Positions 15,601-30,000 of a DNA stretch of 64,000 nt are shown piece by piece. The notes beneath the pieces are model-generated. The model was not told where the DNA came from. It saw only the letters and a list, made by a program, of their open reading frames with translations, and did no database searches. The stretch's first letter is position 1, and each line of letters opens with the position of its first letter. The DNA is from Breviolum minutum Mf 1.05b.01. Taxonomy: Eukaryota; Sar; Dinophyceae; Suessiales; Symbiodiniaceae. The stretch spans positions 1 through 64,000 of the forward strand of contig DF239942.1 of assembly GCA_000507305.1 (NCBI GenBank), written 5' to 3'. The translations under genes were made by a program, and so were the position numbers.

Positions 15601-18600
15601 TCCCTATTGCATGCCACCCCCCATGTACATGTGTGTTGTTCCACAATTCCCCTCACATCCCTTTGATCGAATCATCGTACCAAACAATCAGAATCATCAG
15701 CAAAGCGAGCCAATTCAAAGCCAAACATGACACAGACGAAAGACGTGAAGACTCGTTGAACTTCCTTTCAAAATACTTTATGTTCAGATCAGCAGATCTC
15801 AAAACAACTTCCCTGGCAAAAAACCTCACTTTCTTAAGATGGAACTGAAGTTTTCATGTTTTTTTTTCCGGCACACTTTTGCCACGAGGAAACTTGTTAG
15901 AGGCAAAAACACGGACAGTCGGCACTTGAAAACGTGGCTCATGGTCCCTTGGTTTTTGAGGGATTTCTGGTGAAATTTTGAGGTGCAGTAAGGAAGAATG
16001 GTTGAGACTGAAGGGGGTCACGGGGCATTGGGATCTGATTGATTAACTCTACATGGAATTAGTGATTGGAAGGGCATCAGTTTTTTAGAGGCACAGTCAC
16101 GTTGGAGCTTTTTTGGAAAGACCTTTTGAGTGAAATGTGTGGTGGAGTCCCATGTCATGTTTACTGCGTCCCAGTCATGTTGGATGAGTCCAAAACTCCT
16201 GGCCACCAAAAAACACGGCCTGAGAAGCATCGCTGAGGTGAACTTCTTCCTTTTTATTCCTCGGGTCAATCGATTGCTCTTGGTGAACTTCAAGTGTCAA
16301 ACCTATGACACCTCCAGGTACCACTGATGACACTGATGACACTTATGAAAATCACGATCCAACTTGTCAAGTGGGGTACGTACCCCCCAAACATTTAAGA
16401 TGGAACCCATAAAAAATCAACCCATTTTTCAAAGAAAATCATCTGAAAAAATCCACCTCCATGACCAAATTGGGTTTTTTCAAGCCGTGGAATTTTCCAG
16501 GGGGCAGTTTGGTATGCGATGGTTTTTTCCCGGGCAGGTTGAGTTTGGATCCCTCTGTGGCATGTTGGGGCTCTGAGCATTCGACCTGGCAAGCTTTGAG
16601 CTTCTTGTCGTGAAAAATGGATGCCTTGGGGGAGCTGGATGGCTGTGCAACAAGAAGGGGGGGGTTCAGCATTAAGCAAAAAGGTTTTGGTGGTGGTTGC
16701 TGCTAAGATCATAGATGATGGGATCAGAGTTGGATGATTTAGTCTTGAGTTTTCCCATTTTGCGCCTTTTTTTGTCTTGTTTTCATTGCCATGTGTTGGA
16801 CTTAAGACGATGAAGAACATGTGGGAAACCAACACATTTGAGCTAACTCAAGCTCTGACAGATGATTTTTTGCAAACCCTACAAAGTCAGAGACAGTTCT
16901 CCAAGTCTACATTAAAAACTCTTTTTTGCGGGAAAATGAACAAAAATATGTGGGTTTGTCCAGCATGTTCCATTTGTTTTGAAATAGAACTTAGATCATG
17001 TTGCACTGAAGCATGAGTGGCTAAGGAGTGGACAGTGACATTTCAAGACCTCACGAGAGGGGTGAATTTTTTTATTCTTGCCGGGAATCTTGCTTGTTGC
17101 ATTCGGATGTTTTGATGTTCACCATTTCGAACTGAATTTCTAGGTTTCCAGTGGCAGTGGATTTTTGGATGATTTGGGAGGAAAATCCCATATTGTTGGA
17201 AACACCCATATACACACAAAAGTTACAAATTCAAACAAAACATATAAATTTCAGCCTCAACTCCCAAGGTTTTCTTCATTGATGTGTTTCCCTTAGGTTG
17301 GTCTGGCATCGTGGTATTTTCGCTTGGAGGACCCTTATTCCTCTATTTGCTGCTCAGGCCTCGGGGGTTTGGTGAAGGGTTCGACCCCCAAGGGACCGTG
17401 GGACCGGTCCCCGAACCCCATTAAACCATTCCAGATACTGTTGATGGAAGACATCCGGCTAACCACCTGGGATGTAAAAAACCATGTAATGGGATATTTA
17501 CCATATCAACTGGTTAGCCGGATTTTGTCCATCAACAGTACTTCAAGGGATTCGGGAATGGGAGTGGTATGATGTGTTGATATGGATTCCAATTAGGAAT
17601 TTCCCCTACCAAGTCCCCAGGATTTCCATATGATCATCAACCCAATAGTAGGGTTTTATGTACGAAACGATAAGGATTCTCTGTTAAAGGTGGGGATTAT
17701 ACTACCCAGTTATAATGGAGATTATTAGATTATATTAAACTTAAACCATTCCAAGGAGGATCCCTATGAAATGACCAGTATAATATGTAATGTCACAAGG
17801 TTTCTTCATACCGTGGCTATGGTATGATATGGTTGATGCTTCGTGGAATAGGCTACCTACTACAGGTGGTTTGCTAGTTCTATCAACAGTACAATTGTAG
17901 TGTCTATTTATTGAAGGCACCTGAGCAATGAAAAAAGTCCTGGGTTGTTTAGGTTGTAAAGGGGTTATACTACCCACTTATATAGGGATTATAATAAACC
18001 ATGGAATCCCCATTAACCAACCAGTATAATGGAAAGTAGCTCACCTCAACTCCCCGAAAAGGACGGACTAAACCAAATGGCCCCATTTTTTTTGGCCCCC
18101 GAATCCTCTTGGGGAAAAGAATTTGCCGAAAATCCCACAGTAGAGATTTCGCCGGTTGCAAGTTCCAACTTGCGGTGCAAGCATCCCAGGCGTTTGCACA
18201 ACATGCAACTTCTGAGCACCTACAAAATCTCTCGAACCTACGGTTCCTCGGTAATACCCAACCTTGGGAGAGAACCGATATAGGCGCCAGGTAACGAAAA
18301 GGATGTTGTTGAAGCTGATGCAAATAGTGGAACATCAACAAGCTACATGTATATTTGCATCTATACAGATACCCTCCTGACAACTGACATATCCTCTCTC
18401 AGAGGTACTTTTGAAGATGATTTTCCTTTTCCCAAGGTGGGATATGTTAGTTCCCCATATGAGTACATGAATATGTATATCAACTGTTGCATGACCGCCA
18501 TCAACAGGGCACGGACAACTTGATGTTGCAGAAGCTGACAGGAATTCGTTGGATTGAATTTTGGGGTCCCGTCCCCTTTGAGGTTAGGCTTTCCTGGCAC

Positions 18601-21600
18601 TTTTACGTTGACATCAACAGATCGCATGCTTTGAGTATTCCCGGGAAACAGGTGACAAAATCACACCAAGATTTTTTGTGCGGGTGGATCCATCAATCCA
18701 TCAGGAAATATCCTTTGAGACATTCCAATCCAACACCGGGTGGTTGGTCTTAAAGATTTTTGCAAAGGTTCACCCCGAAAATTGGGGAAGATGAACCCAT
18801 TTTGACTTTTGCATACTTTTCTGGTTTGGGGGTTGGTTCAACCACCAACCAGAAGAATGTTTCACAATTCCCAAGTTACAAATCCTCATTCTTTTCGATC
18901 AATGGTTTTTTTTGAACAGGCTTCCTGTTCGCGGGCTTCGAGCCGGATTTCTACTACTTCGAGTCTGGGGCTGACCATTTTTTCAGTCAAGGTCAAGAAA
19001 ATCCATCCAAAGAGTTGTTGTATGTAGATGTAGGGTTGAGGGCCGACCCAAGGGTGGAGTTTTTGTTCTTTTCAAAGATTTTTACAGTGATCTACGATGT
19101 AACTATATATGATATATATATAAATATGATATATATGGGGTTTCTTGAAAAAGTGAAGAGACGTTTTGTACATGCAAATCTGGGGCGACTGAAGAGTAAG
19201 AAACAACCACAAATTTGTGCACTCAAGGCGCACAAAAAACATGAGTGGAATCATACTCTTTGTGAACTAACATGGCACCCCAAAATCCAAGAACCTCTTG
19301 ACCATTTGTGATTTGCATTGCTATGTTAGTTTACCAGAGGGATAGTATTCCTTCACCAAGGATCACAAGGTTTTTTTGTTGCACCTGTAAGAGGGCTTCC
19401 ATGATTTGTTGTGGCACAATTTTAAGTGAGCATGACTTGCCCCAGTCCAAGGGGTTGATTTCCCAACATGGCTGTAGAAGACTCTTTGGGTAGCATGCAA
19501 CCCTTCAAAAAAGGACCTCTAACTAAACTACCTGAGAAATTTCCCAATGTCGGCACCAGCGACTGAAAGGGAAATCTATATATCTATTTATATTCTATGT
19601 ATAATTGTTTTCCACCTTCATTTTTTTTAAAAAAGGGGACACACACCACCACTTTGGGGGTGTTTTTTTTTCAAAAAAAAATCAGCCAACAAGACTGTTT
19701 TTTTTCTCCAAGGAATGTGTCTACATCTTTCGCAAGTTGTGCTTTGAGTTGGTGATGAATTTGCCGGGCATGACCTCGGAGGATGAGGAGAGTCCATCTG
19801 AGATGGGAATTTGCCAATGCTGATACTTTGAGAGATCGTTTTTCCCTATTAGGGGTGGGATGCCCCCCGTTTCCCCCCCTCCAATTCCTCTCTTTTAAGT
19901 GTTTTTTTTTAATGACAAAAAGGATGTTTTGTTTTTTGTTGAGGGGTGAGATTCGCCAAGAAACGTGACTTTGAAGATATGAAGTTTTTCTGAAAAGGTG
20001 CCCAGCTCCAGTTCAAGAGTGCCCATGACATGTTTGTCGAAACGGCACTTGGATTGTGTCCAAACTGGAGGGTGAAAGTCAAACGTTGCCGCAGCATTTT
20101 TGCAGGAAGCTCGAACAACAGTAAGATGCTGGACTGTTGCCCCAAAAGCATTTCCAGAATTAATCTCATGCTATATCTAAGTTTCTTTTGCAAACACCCG
20201 AACGACTGGAACAACGCAATAACTCCCCAAAAATCTGTTGATTTTTCTCGGCACCACGACCATCTAGAAGAAGATAACTCCAAAAGGTTGAACGCAAAAC
20301 TTCAGCTGAAGTGTTCATGATTTCTTTTTTCCCCAAAAAGAGTGAAACAGGTCGGTTTGTCCAGTTCTCGTATCCAACATCCTCACCATAAATCCCAAGA
20401 GCTAGTTGTTTTGCAATCCCAAGAGATAGTTGTTTTACAAGACTTGTGAGTTGAAATTCTTCGGATTTCAGTGTTCCTTTTTCAGCTTTAAAGAAAGCAA
20501 ACCTTCATTTGCCTTCGTGAGAATACAGTACCTGGCTTTGTTTCCTTGTCGGCAGGGATGACTTTAAATCATGTCGTGCTGCCGAAAAAGCGTCGTCGCA
20601 TTGGTCAAGGTGTTACTGCTGGAGGCCTTATGCACCTTGAGGTGCTGAACTTGTGCGGGGAATGCATGTTGACATTGGATGTGGCAGGGTCCGTGCTTGG
20701 CCGTGATTTGTGGAAGATGATTTTGGACAAAGTTCCATCCAAGCCAGGCCTTCAGCTGGTTGTATCCTACAATACTGCAAGGCTTGTTCTCAATGAAACT
20801 CTCCAGCAACAAGGCCTTGGGGGTGAACGGCCAAAAGTGTCGGGTACCTATGTGCCCATCAATTTGCATGCTGCCTGGCTTTTCGCCCAAGGACAGACCG
20901 TTGCGGATGAAGAGTTTTCGTTGGTTGGCATTACAGAAGTGACATGGGTGGGTGACCAAACGCCTGCGTTGCTACAAAATTTGCCAAACAGCCTTCGCCA
21001 TTTGAGTTTTGACGAGACTTTCAATGAGAGCCTGCAGATTGTGACATTGCCCGCAGGCCTTCAAAGCTTATCTTTCGGGTATCAATTCAATCGGAGCCTT
21101 GACAATGTGACATGGCCTGCTGGCCTTCAAAGTTTAACCTTTGGGTATCATTTTAATCAGAGCCTGGACAATGTGACATGGCCTGCAGGCCTTCAAAGCT
21201 TAACTTTTGGGGGCAATTTCAATCGGAGCCTTGACAATGTGACATGGCCAGCAAGCCTTCAGACATTAGCTTTTGGAGGAGATTTTTGTCAGAGTCTGGA
21301 GAATGTGAAATTGCCAGCAGGCCTTCAAAGTTTGACTTGTGGAGGACGTTTCAATCAGAGCCTAGACAACTGGTCATGGCCTGAAGGCCTTCAAAGCTTG
21401 ACTCTTGGACTTGTTTTCAATCAGAGCTTGGACAACGTGTCATGGCCTGCAAACCTTCAAAGCTTGACTCTTGGACTTTTTTTTAATCAGAGCCTGGACA
21501 ACGTGAAATGGCCTGCAGGCCTTCAAAGCTTGACCTTTGGGTATCGTTTCGATCAGAGCCTCGACAACGTGTCATGGCCTGCAGGCCTTCAAAGTTTAGC

Positions 21601-24600
21601 TTTTGGGTGGGATTTTAAGCAGAACCTGGACAATGTGAAATGGCCTGCAACCCTTCAGAACCTGGCTTTTGGTGAAGGTGATGATCGAGGGAACTTTCGT
21701 CTTGGTAAGACGGAGTTTAGTCAGAGCCTGGACAACGTAAAATTGCCAGCAGGCCTCCAAAGTTTGACTTGTGGAGGATGCTACAATCAGAGCCTGGACA
21801 ACTTGTCATGGCCTGAAGGCCTCCGAAGTTTGACTCTTGCAGAAGACTTTGATGATACCCTGGACAATGTGTCCTGGCCAGCAGGTCTTCAAAGCTTGAC
21901 TTCTCGAGGAGATTTTAATCACAGTCTGGACAACGTGTCATGGCCTGCAGGCCTCAAAAACTTGACTCTTGAAGGAGAATTTGATCATTCCCTGGACAAC
22001 CTGTCCTGGCCTGCAGGCCTTCAAAACTTGACTCTTGGAGGAGTTTTTAATCAGGCACTCGACAAAGTGACATGGCCTGCAGGCCTTCAAAGCTTGTCCT
22101 TGGGACGTGCGTTCAATCACAGTCTGGACAACGTGTCATGGCCAGCAGGCCTTAAAAGTTTCACTATTGCCGAGGGTGGTTTCAATCAGAGCCTGGACAA
22201 CGTGTCATGGCCTGCAGATCTTCAAAGCTTGACTCTTGGAGGAGACGGTTTTACTCACAGTCTGGACAACGTGTCATGGCCTGCATGCCTTCAAAGCCTG
22301 GATCTTGGAGTAGTTTTCAATCAGAACCTGGAAAACGTAAAATGGCCAGCAGACCTTCAAAGTTTGACCGTTGTCATCTTTACAGCTGATTGGGCAGATG
22401 ATGCAGTAGATGATGTCGTGTCGTTATTGTCCAGGGTAGTCTTACCCAGTGCACTCCGCAAATTGGTTGTAGGGGACATGTTGTTGATGTGTTGAAGAAT
22501 GCATGGCGCATCTCATGGGCAAAACTGTGACTATAGTTGCTTGATCCATTTGGCTCCAAAAAAATGGATCACTCCTGGGCCTTTTGGCAACAAAACATCG
22601 TTCCCTCAAATTTGTGGAAGGAAAAACCCGGGACCTGTGCAGCCTTTCAGGCCAACAGTGGCCCAGGACCTTGGGTTTACCATGTTTTTTTTTGAGAGGT
22701 CAGCCCTTTCACAGCAATATGCATTGGTTGGAATCCCCCCAAAAAATGGGAAGCTGAGTGAGGTGCTCTTTCGATGCTGGCAAGTTGCTACCTGGTTACC
22801 GGTGAGGTGCTAAAAAATGGACGGCCCAGACCTATCCACAGGCTTTAAAAGGATTCTGTCCTGGATGAGATCTAAAAACACCATTTAAAAAACAAACATC
22901 AAAAATCACTTCTTCGCCCAGTTACTGACAATAATTTTCCAATCATCTTCCGATTCCACACATCTTTCGACTTTTTTTGCCTTTGGGGAATGTGTTCTGT
23001 AGCACTTGCCTTGATTCCGGGTTGCTGAACCTTCATATCCCTGTGAGTTATCGTTTCCTATTAGGGGGATGGCCCCCCAATTCCTCTTTTTTGTATTCCT
23101 ATGACAAACAGTTTTTTTTCTTCTTTTTTCGGGAGTGAGATTCGCCAAGAAACGTGACGTTGAAGATATGACGTTTTTCTGAAAAGGTGCCCATCTTCAG
23201 TTCAAGAGTGCCCATGACATGTTTGTCGAACGTTGCCGCAGCATTTTTGCAGGAAGCTCGAATAATAGTAAGATGCTGGACTGTTGCCCCACACGCATTT
23301 CCAAAATTCATCATGGTATATCTTAGTTTCTTTTGCAAAGACCCAAATGACTGGAACAATGCAATAACTTCCCAAAAATCTGTTGATTTTTCTTGGCACC
23401 ACGACCATCTAGAAGAAGATAACTCCAAAAGGTTGAACGCAAAACTTCAGCTGAAGTGTTCATGATTTCTTTTGCCCGCAAAAAAATGAAGCAGGTCAGT
23501 CTGTCCAGTTCGTGTATCCAACATGCTCACACACACACACAAATCCGAAAATATATAAAATGGTAAAATATATGAAGAAAAACTACTGTAGTTGTTTTAG
23601 GTGGGCGTCTGTCTCGTCGCCTTGGGAAATATCATGGTTTTGTTTGTCTTGTTTTTGTTGCGGCGGGCTGGGTGGGGGTGGGGTCAAGTTTCTACATATC
23701 GAGCGAAAAATAACAGTTGTCATTCATTCCCACCCGCCCTCCCACTACATACGTAAAACGCGCCTGGTTGACTTCTGGTGATGTTCACTACCCGCCGTTT
23801 GCTTCCATGCTGCCACACTGCACTGGTAGACAATTTCATTGCATTTCTCTCGTATGAAATCGAACGTTTGTCGTCTCTTGGGTGGTCGTATTGTTTTTTA
23901 CCGTTAGCCACACTTCACCACCTCCCAGCCTTCAACAAGCTTTCTGTGGTATGCAACGTTGACCTCCCAAGCATTTGGTGCGGAGTGACACGGGTTTTGT
24001 GGGGAATTGTAAGTCACAAAACCTAACGTTGCCTGTACTTAGAAGAGCGACACCCATTTTGGGAGGAATTGTGAGTCACATGACCTAACATCGCGTTTTT
24101 CCAGCTTCTGGCTTTGGGAATGCCAACAAGATCCCTGTGTCCGAACACTTTCTCATTTCCCCTTGCAGATACGCACATGTCAGCACTGATCAAGTTCGCC
24201 CGAGCCAACAAGATGATTAATGTAAAACTCCTTGTGAATGCGTGAAACGTTCCTTGAAACCAAGATGACAGTTCCACGGCGGCGAGTCATTTGCTTGCCT
24301 TGTTTTAGCTCACGTCGGACTTAGCGGCGCTGAGCAATTCATCATTTTTGGTGCACTTTATGATACACTGCATGATAAACATACTTCACACGTGTCCAGC
24401 GCTTCGGTACATACTTTACACATGCCCAAACCTAATGTAACCCGTGTTCAAAGTGCTACGCAATGGACTGCCTCGGTACATACTTTACACATGCCCAACC
24501 TAATGTAAACCCGTGTTCAAAGTGCTACGCAATGGACTGCTTCGGTACATACTTTACACATGCCCAAACCTAATGTAACCCGTGTTCAAGTACATGGTTT

Positions 24601-26979
24601 GAATGCAATGCCCGTGATTGCTGGCACTCAAACCTTGGACAGAGCATGGTAGCATTTGAAGAAATATGGTCCGTCCGAGATCACAGCAAAGGATCCAAAA
24701 ACAAAGAAAATCAACCCTGCGCTGTGGGATTGGATTTACAGTTGGATGTGGCGCCGCAACTCGACAGGAGACTTGTGGGCAGCCATGGCAGAACTCTTCC
24801 ACTGAGTCAAGAAAGCGTGGGTCCAAAAAGCCCAGCGCCGCTAACTCCGGCGTGACCTTGTTTTACAATCTCATTTTTGAAGTTACTTGTGCGTTGTTCG
24901 TTCTTGATTTAAATTTGACAATTGTTCAAAATCAGTGTACCTTTTTCATTAAAAAACAAAAAAGCATCAAACGGCCTTCATTTGACTTGGTGAATACAGT
25001 AGTTGGCTTTGTCTCCTTGTCGGCAGGGATGAGTTCACATGATGTCGTGGCGCCGAAGAAGCGTCGTCGCATGGATAGTGCCAGTGACGAAGCAGTGGGA
25101 GGTCTTATGCACCTTGAGGTGCTGAACTTGTGCGGCGAATGCATGTTGGCATTGCATGTGGCCGGCTCCATGTTTGGCCGTGATTTGTGGAAGATGATTT
25201 TGGACAAAGTTCCATCCAAGCCAGGCCTTCAGCTGGTTGTATTCTACAATACTGCAAGGCTTGTTCTCAATGAAACTCTCCAGCAACAAGGCCTTGGGGG
25301 TGAACGGCCAAAAGTGTCGGGTACCTATGTGCCCATCAATTTGCATGCGGCTTGGCTTTTTGCCCAAGGGCAGACCGTTGCGGATGAAGAGTTTTCGTTG
25401 GTTGGCATTACAGAAGTGACATGGGTGGGTGACCAAACGCCTGCCTTGCTGCAAAATTTGCCAAACAGCCTTCGCGATTTGAGTTTTGACGAGAATTTCA
25501 ATCAAAGCGTAAACAATGTGAGATTGCTTGCAGGCCTGGAATGCTTAACTTTTGGGTATCATTTTAATAAGAGCCTGGACAATGTGACATGGCCTGCACG
25601 CCTTCAAAGCTTAACTTTTGGGTGTTGTTTCAATCAGAGCCTGGACAATGTGACATGGCCTGCACGCCTTCAAAGCTTAACTTTTGGGTGTTTTTTCAAT
25701 CAGAGCCTGGACAATGTGACATGGCCTGCAGGTCTGCAGACATTGGCTTTTGGAGATTTCAATCGCAGTCTGGACAAAGTGAAATTCCCACCAGGCCTTC
25801 AAAGTTTGACTTGTGGAGGACATTTCGATCAGAGCCTGGACAACTTGTCATGGCCGGAGCGCCTTCAAAGCTTAACTTTGGGATTTGATTTCAATCAGAG
25901 CCTGGACAACGTGTCATGGCCTGCAGGCCTTCAAAGCTTGACTGTAGGAGTAGTTTTCAATCAGAGCTTAGACAAAGTGAACTGGCCCGCAGGCCTTCAA
26001 AACTTGACTTTGGGATATCGTTTCGATCAGAGCCTGGACAACGTGTCATGGCCTGTGGGCCTTCAAAGTTTGACTTTTGGGTGGGATTTCAATCAGAACC
26101 TGGATAAGGTGTCATGGCCAGCAACCCTTCAGAACCTGGCTTTTGGTGGAGGTGATGAAGGGACCACTGGTAGGAATTCTAGTCAGAGCCTGGACAACGT
26201 AAAATTGCCAGCAGGCCTCCAAAGTTTGACTTGTGGAGGATGCTACAATCAGAGCCTGGACAACTTGTCATGGCCGGAAGGCCTCCGAAGTTTGACTCTT
26301 GCAGGAGACTTTGTTGATACCCTGGACAACGTGTCCTGGCCAGCAGGTCTTCAAAGCTTGACTTCTCTGGAGATTTTAATCGCAGTCTGGACAACGTGTC
26401 ATGGCCTGCAGGCCTCAAAAACTTGACTCTTACAGGAAAATTTAATCAGGACGTGGACAATGTGTCATGGCCTGCGGGCCTTCAAAGCTTGACTCTTGGG
26501 GGAAGTTATTTTAAGCAGGCACTCGACAATGTGACATGGCCTGCAGGCCTTCAAAACTTGTCCTTGGGACGTGTGTTCAATCAGAGTCTGGACAATGTGA
26601 CATGGCCTGCAGGCCTTCAAAGCTTGTCCTTTGGACGTGTGTTCAATCAGAGCCTGGACAATGTGACATGGCCTGCAAGCCTTCAAAGCTTGACTCTCGG
26701 AGTAGCTTTCAGTAAGAACCTGGAAAACGTGAAATGGGCAGCAGACCTTCAAAGTTTAACCATCGTCATCTTGAAAGCTCATTGGCCACATGATGCTGCA
26801 GATGATGTCGTGTCGTTATTGCCCAGGGTAGTCTTGCCCAGTGCACTCCGCAAATTGGTTGTAGGCGACATGATGTTGATGTGTTGAAGAATGCATGGCG
26901 CCTAAGGGGAAAAGTGCAGCAAGAAACGGGTGGCCCGGACCTACCGGAAGGCTTAAAATGATCTGTCTATCCATATCTA

Positions 26980-27023
<44 letters not shown>

Positions 27024-27031
27024 TTNNNCTA

Positions 27032-27075
<44 letters not shown>

Positions 27076-30000
27076 TGTGTTTGTATTCGTATATATGTAT
27101 ATAAATTTCAATCAACCACCTGCAACTGCGGCCGAATCAACAGGAGATCTTGGGCCGAATCAACAGCAGCAGTGTGGCCTTCGTGGCATCCATCTTCTTT
27201 GCGTTGCATATGGCATGCCAGCCCTATGACAACAGGTTGGGATAGATGAATATAGGGTGGTGGAATGGCATAAAGAAGCACTGTACCTCCATCAGTAAAA
27301 GATCTCAATTCTGTTAAACAGGTGCTGCCCCCTGGTCCAGTCCAGTCTGGTCCTCCCTTACAAGAATATGGTTTTGGTTTTCAGCATTGACAGAAGTTGA
27401 TACACACACACACACAGAGTTTTGGCATGGGCAGTTTATTTTCTTTTTCTGAGCCTAAAGTATACTCTATTTAATTTTTTTCTGAGGATTTTGTTGGACA
27501 ATTTGTTTCTTGATCCTAAGACCACATGTTTCTTTTTCTTGCATGCAAAATCGTGCTATGGGGCTCCCTTGCCGTCACCTGACAATTCTGCCTGGGTTTT
27601 TGAAGATTTTTTCGACTGCAAAATGGTCTTTTCTATTGGATCTATATACCTCCCCGACCCAGTTGCCGAGCGGCAAATGAAGATTTATAGCGGTTCCCTA
27701 CTAAAAAAATGTATACCATGATTCTGGTGGTGACGATTGTGTGGGGTAGATTCCAACCTATCCATTTGTTAATCCATGTGGTGACCTTTTGAACGGGTCA
27801 AAGGCACCACATTCTCCTTTCCTAGTTGCTGGTTTCAACTATTTCTTGATTTTTCTCAACTACATCCCTGGAAAAGAAGATGATCCAATTTGACCAAGGT
27901 TGGTTGAAAAGAACCAAGTAGCTCCAGATTTTTGGGTGCCCAAAATCTGTGGTCCAGGGACTATTTTCTGTTAGATCACATCGAGGCTCTGACAGTCAGT
28001 GATGGGTTTGGGGGAGAGATTGGATCTGAGGAATCGCCAGAGCCAAACGCAAGTCGTGTTTTTGTGGTGAAAGAGCATGACTAGGTGGTTTCACATATTT
28101 TTCTACGTTTCTCCCTATATACCCTGGTGAAAATGATCCAATTTGACCGAAGATTTTTGCAGACTGGGGTTGAAAGCACCATCTATATAGATGAATATTT
28201 ATCGAGGATACAGAGTGATACACTCTTATCAGGTGATTCTCCTTGTGTCCAACCGGGGTTGGTGGGTGCTTCCGGTTGGTTCGATTTGTTGGAGCTTTGA
28301 CCTTTTTTTTTGCCACAGACAGCCTCCCTGCGTGCCATCCTAGTCACTGCATTCTTGCAACTCTGGTGTTTGAACACGACCCTCGGCTGGTGGTGGTGAG
28401 AAGAGTCTGTGGCTCAAAAGGATTGACCCAAAATTGTTGGGTGGTGGAATACTATTTTAAAAAAACAGAAAATTGATCCGAGATCTGGAAACATGCCTCA
28501 TTTAATATCATTTAACTACAGTAAGTCCACATGGGATGGGAGCCTTCTAAGAAATTTGTACCATTTTCTCTTCAAAACATCCAGTATGGGGAGGTTCCCA
28601 ACCACTGGAAGGGGGGCAATTTTGAAGACTTGTGATTTTTTCCGCTCTTCCAGCAGTATAGCAATCAATTTGTTACCAGTAGCGTTTAATGGTTCTTCCC
28701 CTTTTTTGTGCTAGAAAATAATTGAACTTGCCTTACTTTGATGGAAGAGTAATGAACGAATCATGTTGTCCATTTGTCCCCTTCCTAAAGATTTTTCCTG
28801 CAGCAAAAAACCGTGGAAGCGCTCAGGAACGAGGCGGATGGGATCTATTGGAATGTTTGGTTAAGAGAGCTGCGCAATACCATTTGCAGCTCACCTTTTG
28901 TGAAGATTGGTTGGTTGGTTTGGTTGGGGGGGGGAAATGGCATGATGAAGGGAAGTTGGGGAGTATCAAACCACAAATACTGGTTGTTTCAAGCCCGGAG
29001 GCATTTTTTTCAAAAGGGAGTATGGATGAAACATATCAAAAATGATTCGGATGGATATAACCCCAGAAATGGAAACGTCCACAGACATTCCGAAGAGGCG
29101 TGCATACCAGGGTAGTAGTGACAAAGGGCCAATTTGAAGATATGTTACGTTGCCACACGCTCCTAAAATAAGAAGCTTTACCCTGGAGAAATGGATATTT
29201 CGTTGCACTTCTTGTACTTTTACGAAAGATCTGGGTATATCAACTTCACGAAGAAACTGAACAGGTGCTTGCTAGGTCACAAACAAAGCTCGAGGGTTTT
29301 ACCTTGTTTTTGTTTTGAGGCGTTTTCATGGCACGCTTCAGACTGCAAAGGATAGTGATTTATTCCACTAATCTGGCCCATTGATTTCATTTCAGGTGAA
29401 GATGACATGTAACTTTTTACCCTGCATCTATTGGAAATATTGGAAATCGTGGCTTTCTGTGGGTTCGGTGTGATTCAGCAATACATGATGGGTTTGTTGT
29501 GGAGGATGAAGCCTACAATGAAGAAAACATACACCTGTAGACATTGACCACTGGTGGCGAAATCGTGCATCATTTGAGCGAAATCATGCATCATTTTGGA
29601 CCTTTCGCTTCCTTTTGAATGTAGTGAATTTCCATGCGAAATCACTGCCTCCTTTGGATTCAAATGCAGTGATCCCCATGGACTTTCCAGCGCCTCTTTT
29701 TTTTCATGACGGTTTGCTTGGCTGGTTTGTGTAGTTAGTGCTGATTTTGAACCAATGCAACCTGCCTAAGAAGGGTACCCTGGCTTTCTACTTGTACTCT
29801 CAATATTTCAGTATTCACTTAGTTCTGATCATTCACACAGACAGTATATACATAACATACAGTATGTTTGAGATATGTTTGAGATGCACATAGCATGGAA
29901 GCTTTCTTGAAGACCAGAAGTGATTTGAGTTTCTGACTTTGGCACGGATTCGAGGTACTGCTGTCATTGTTGCATTCCACCTGCGTTTCTTTGGGATGGA

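Larger units (their letters stand above)
13400..18180. other. Large intron with repeat elements
   Basis: Contains family A, C and E elements, a CTTAT-rich tract and AT-rich runs. Apart from the weak candidate near 16.8 kb, no exon is convincing. Confidence 0.4.

Noticed and set aside
24666..25028. 120-codon in-frame extension upstream of LRR copy 2
   Set aside because: Not present upstream of copy 1, and it runs through the acceptor-like TTGTCGGCAG; taken as intron read-through.
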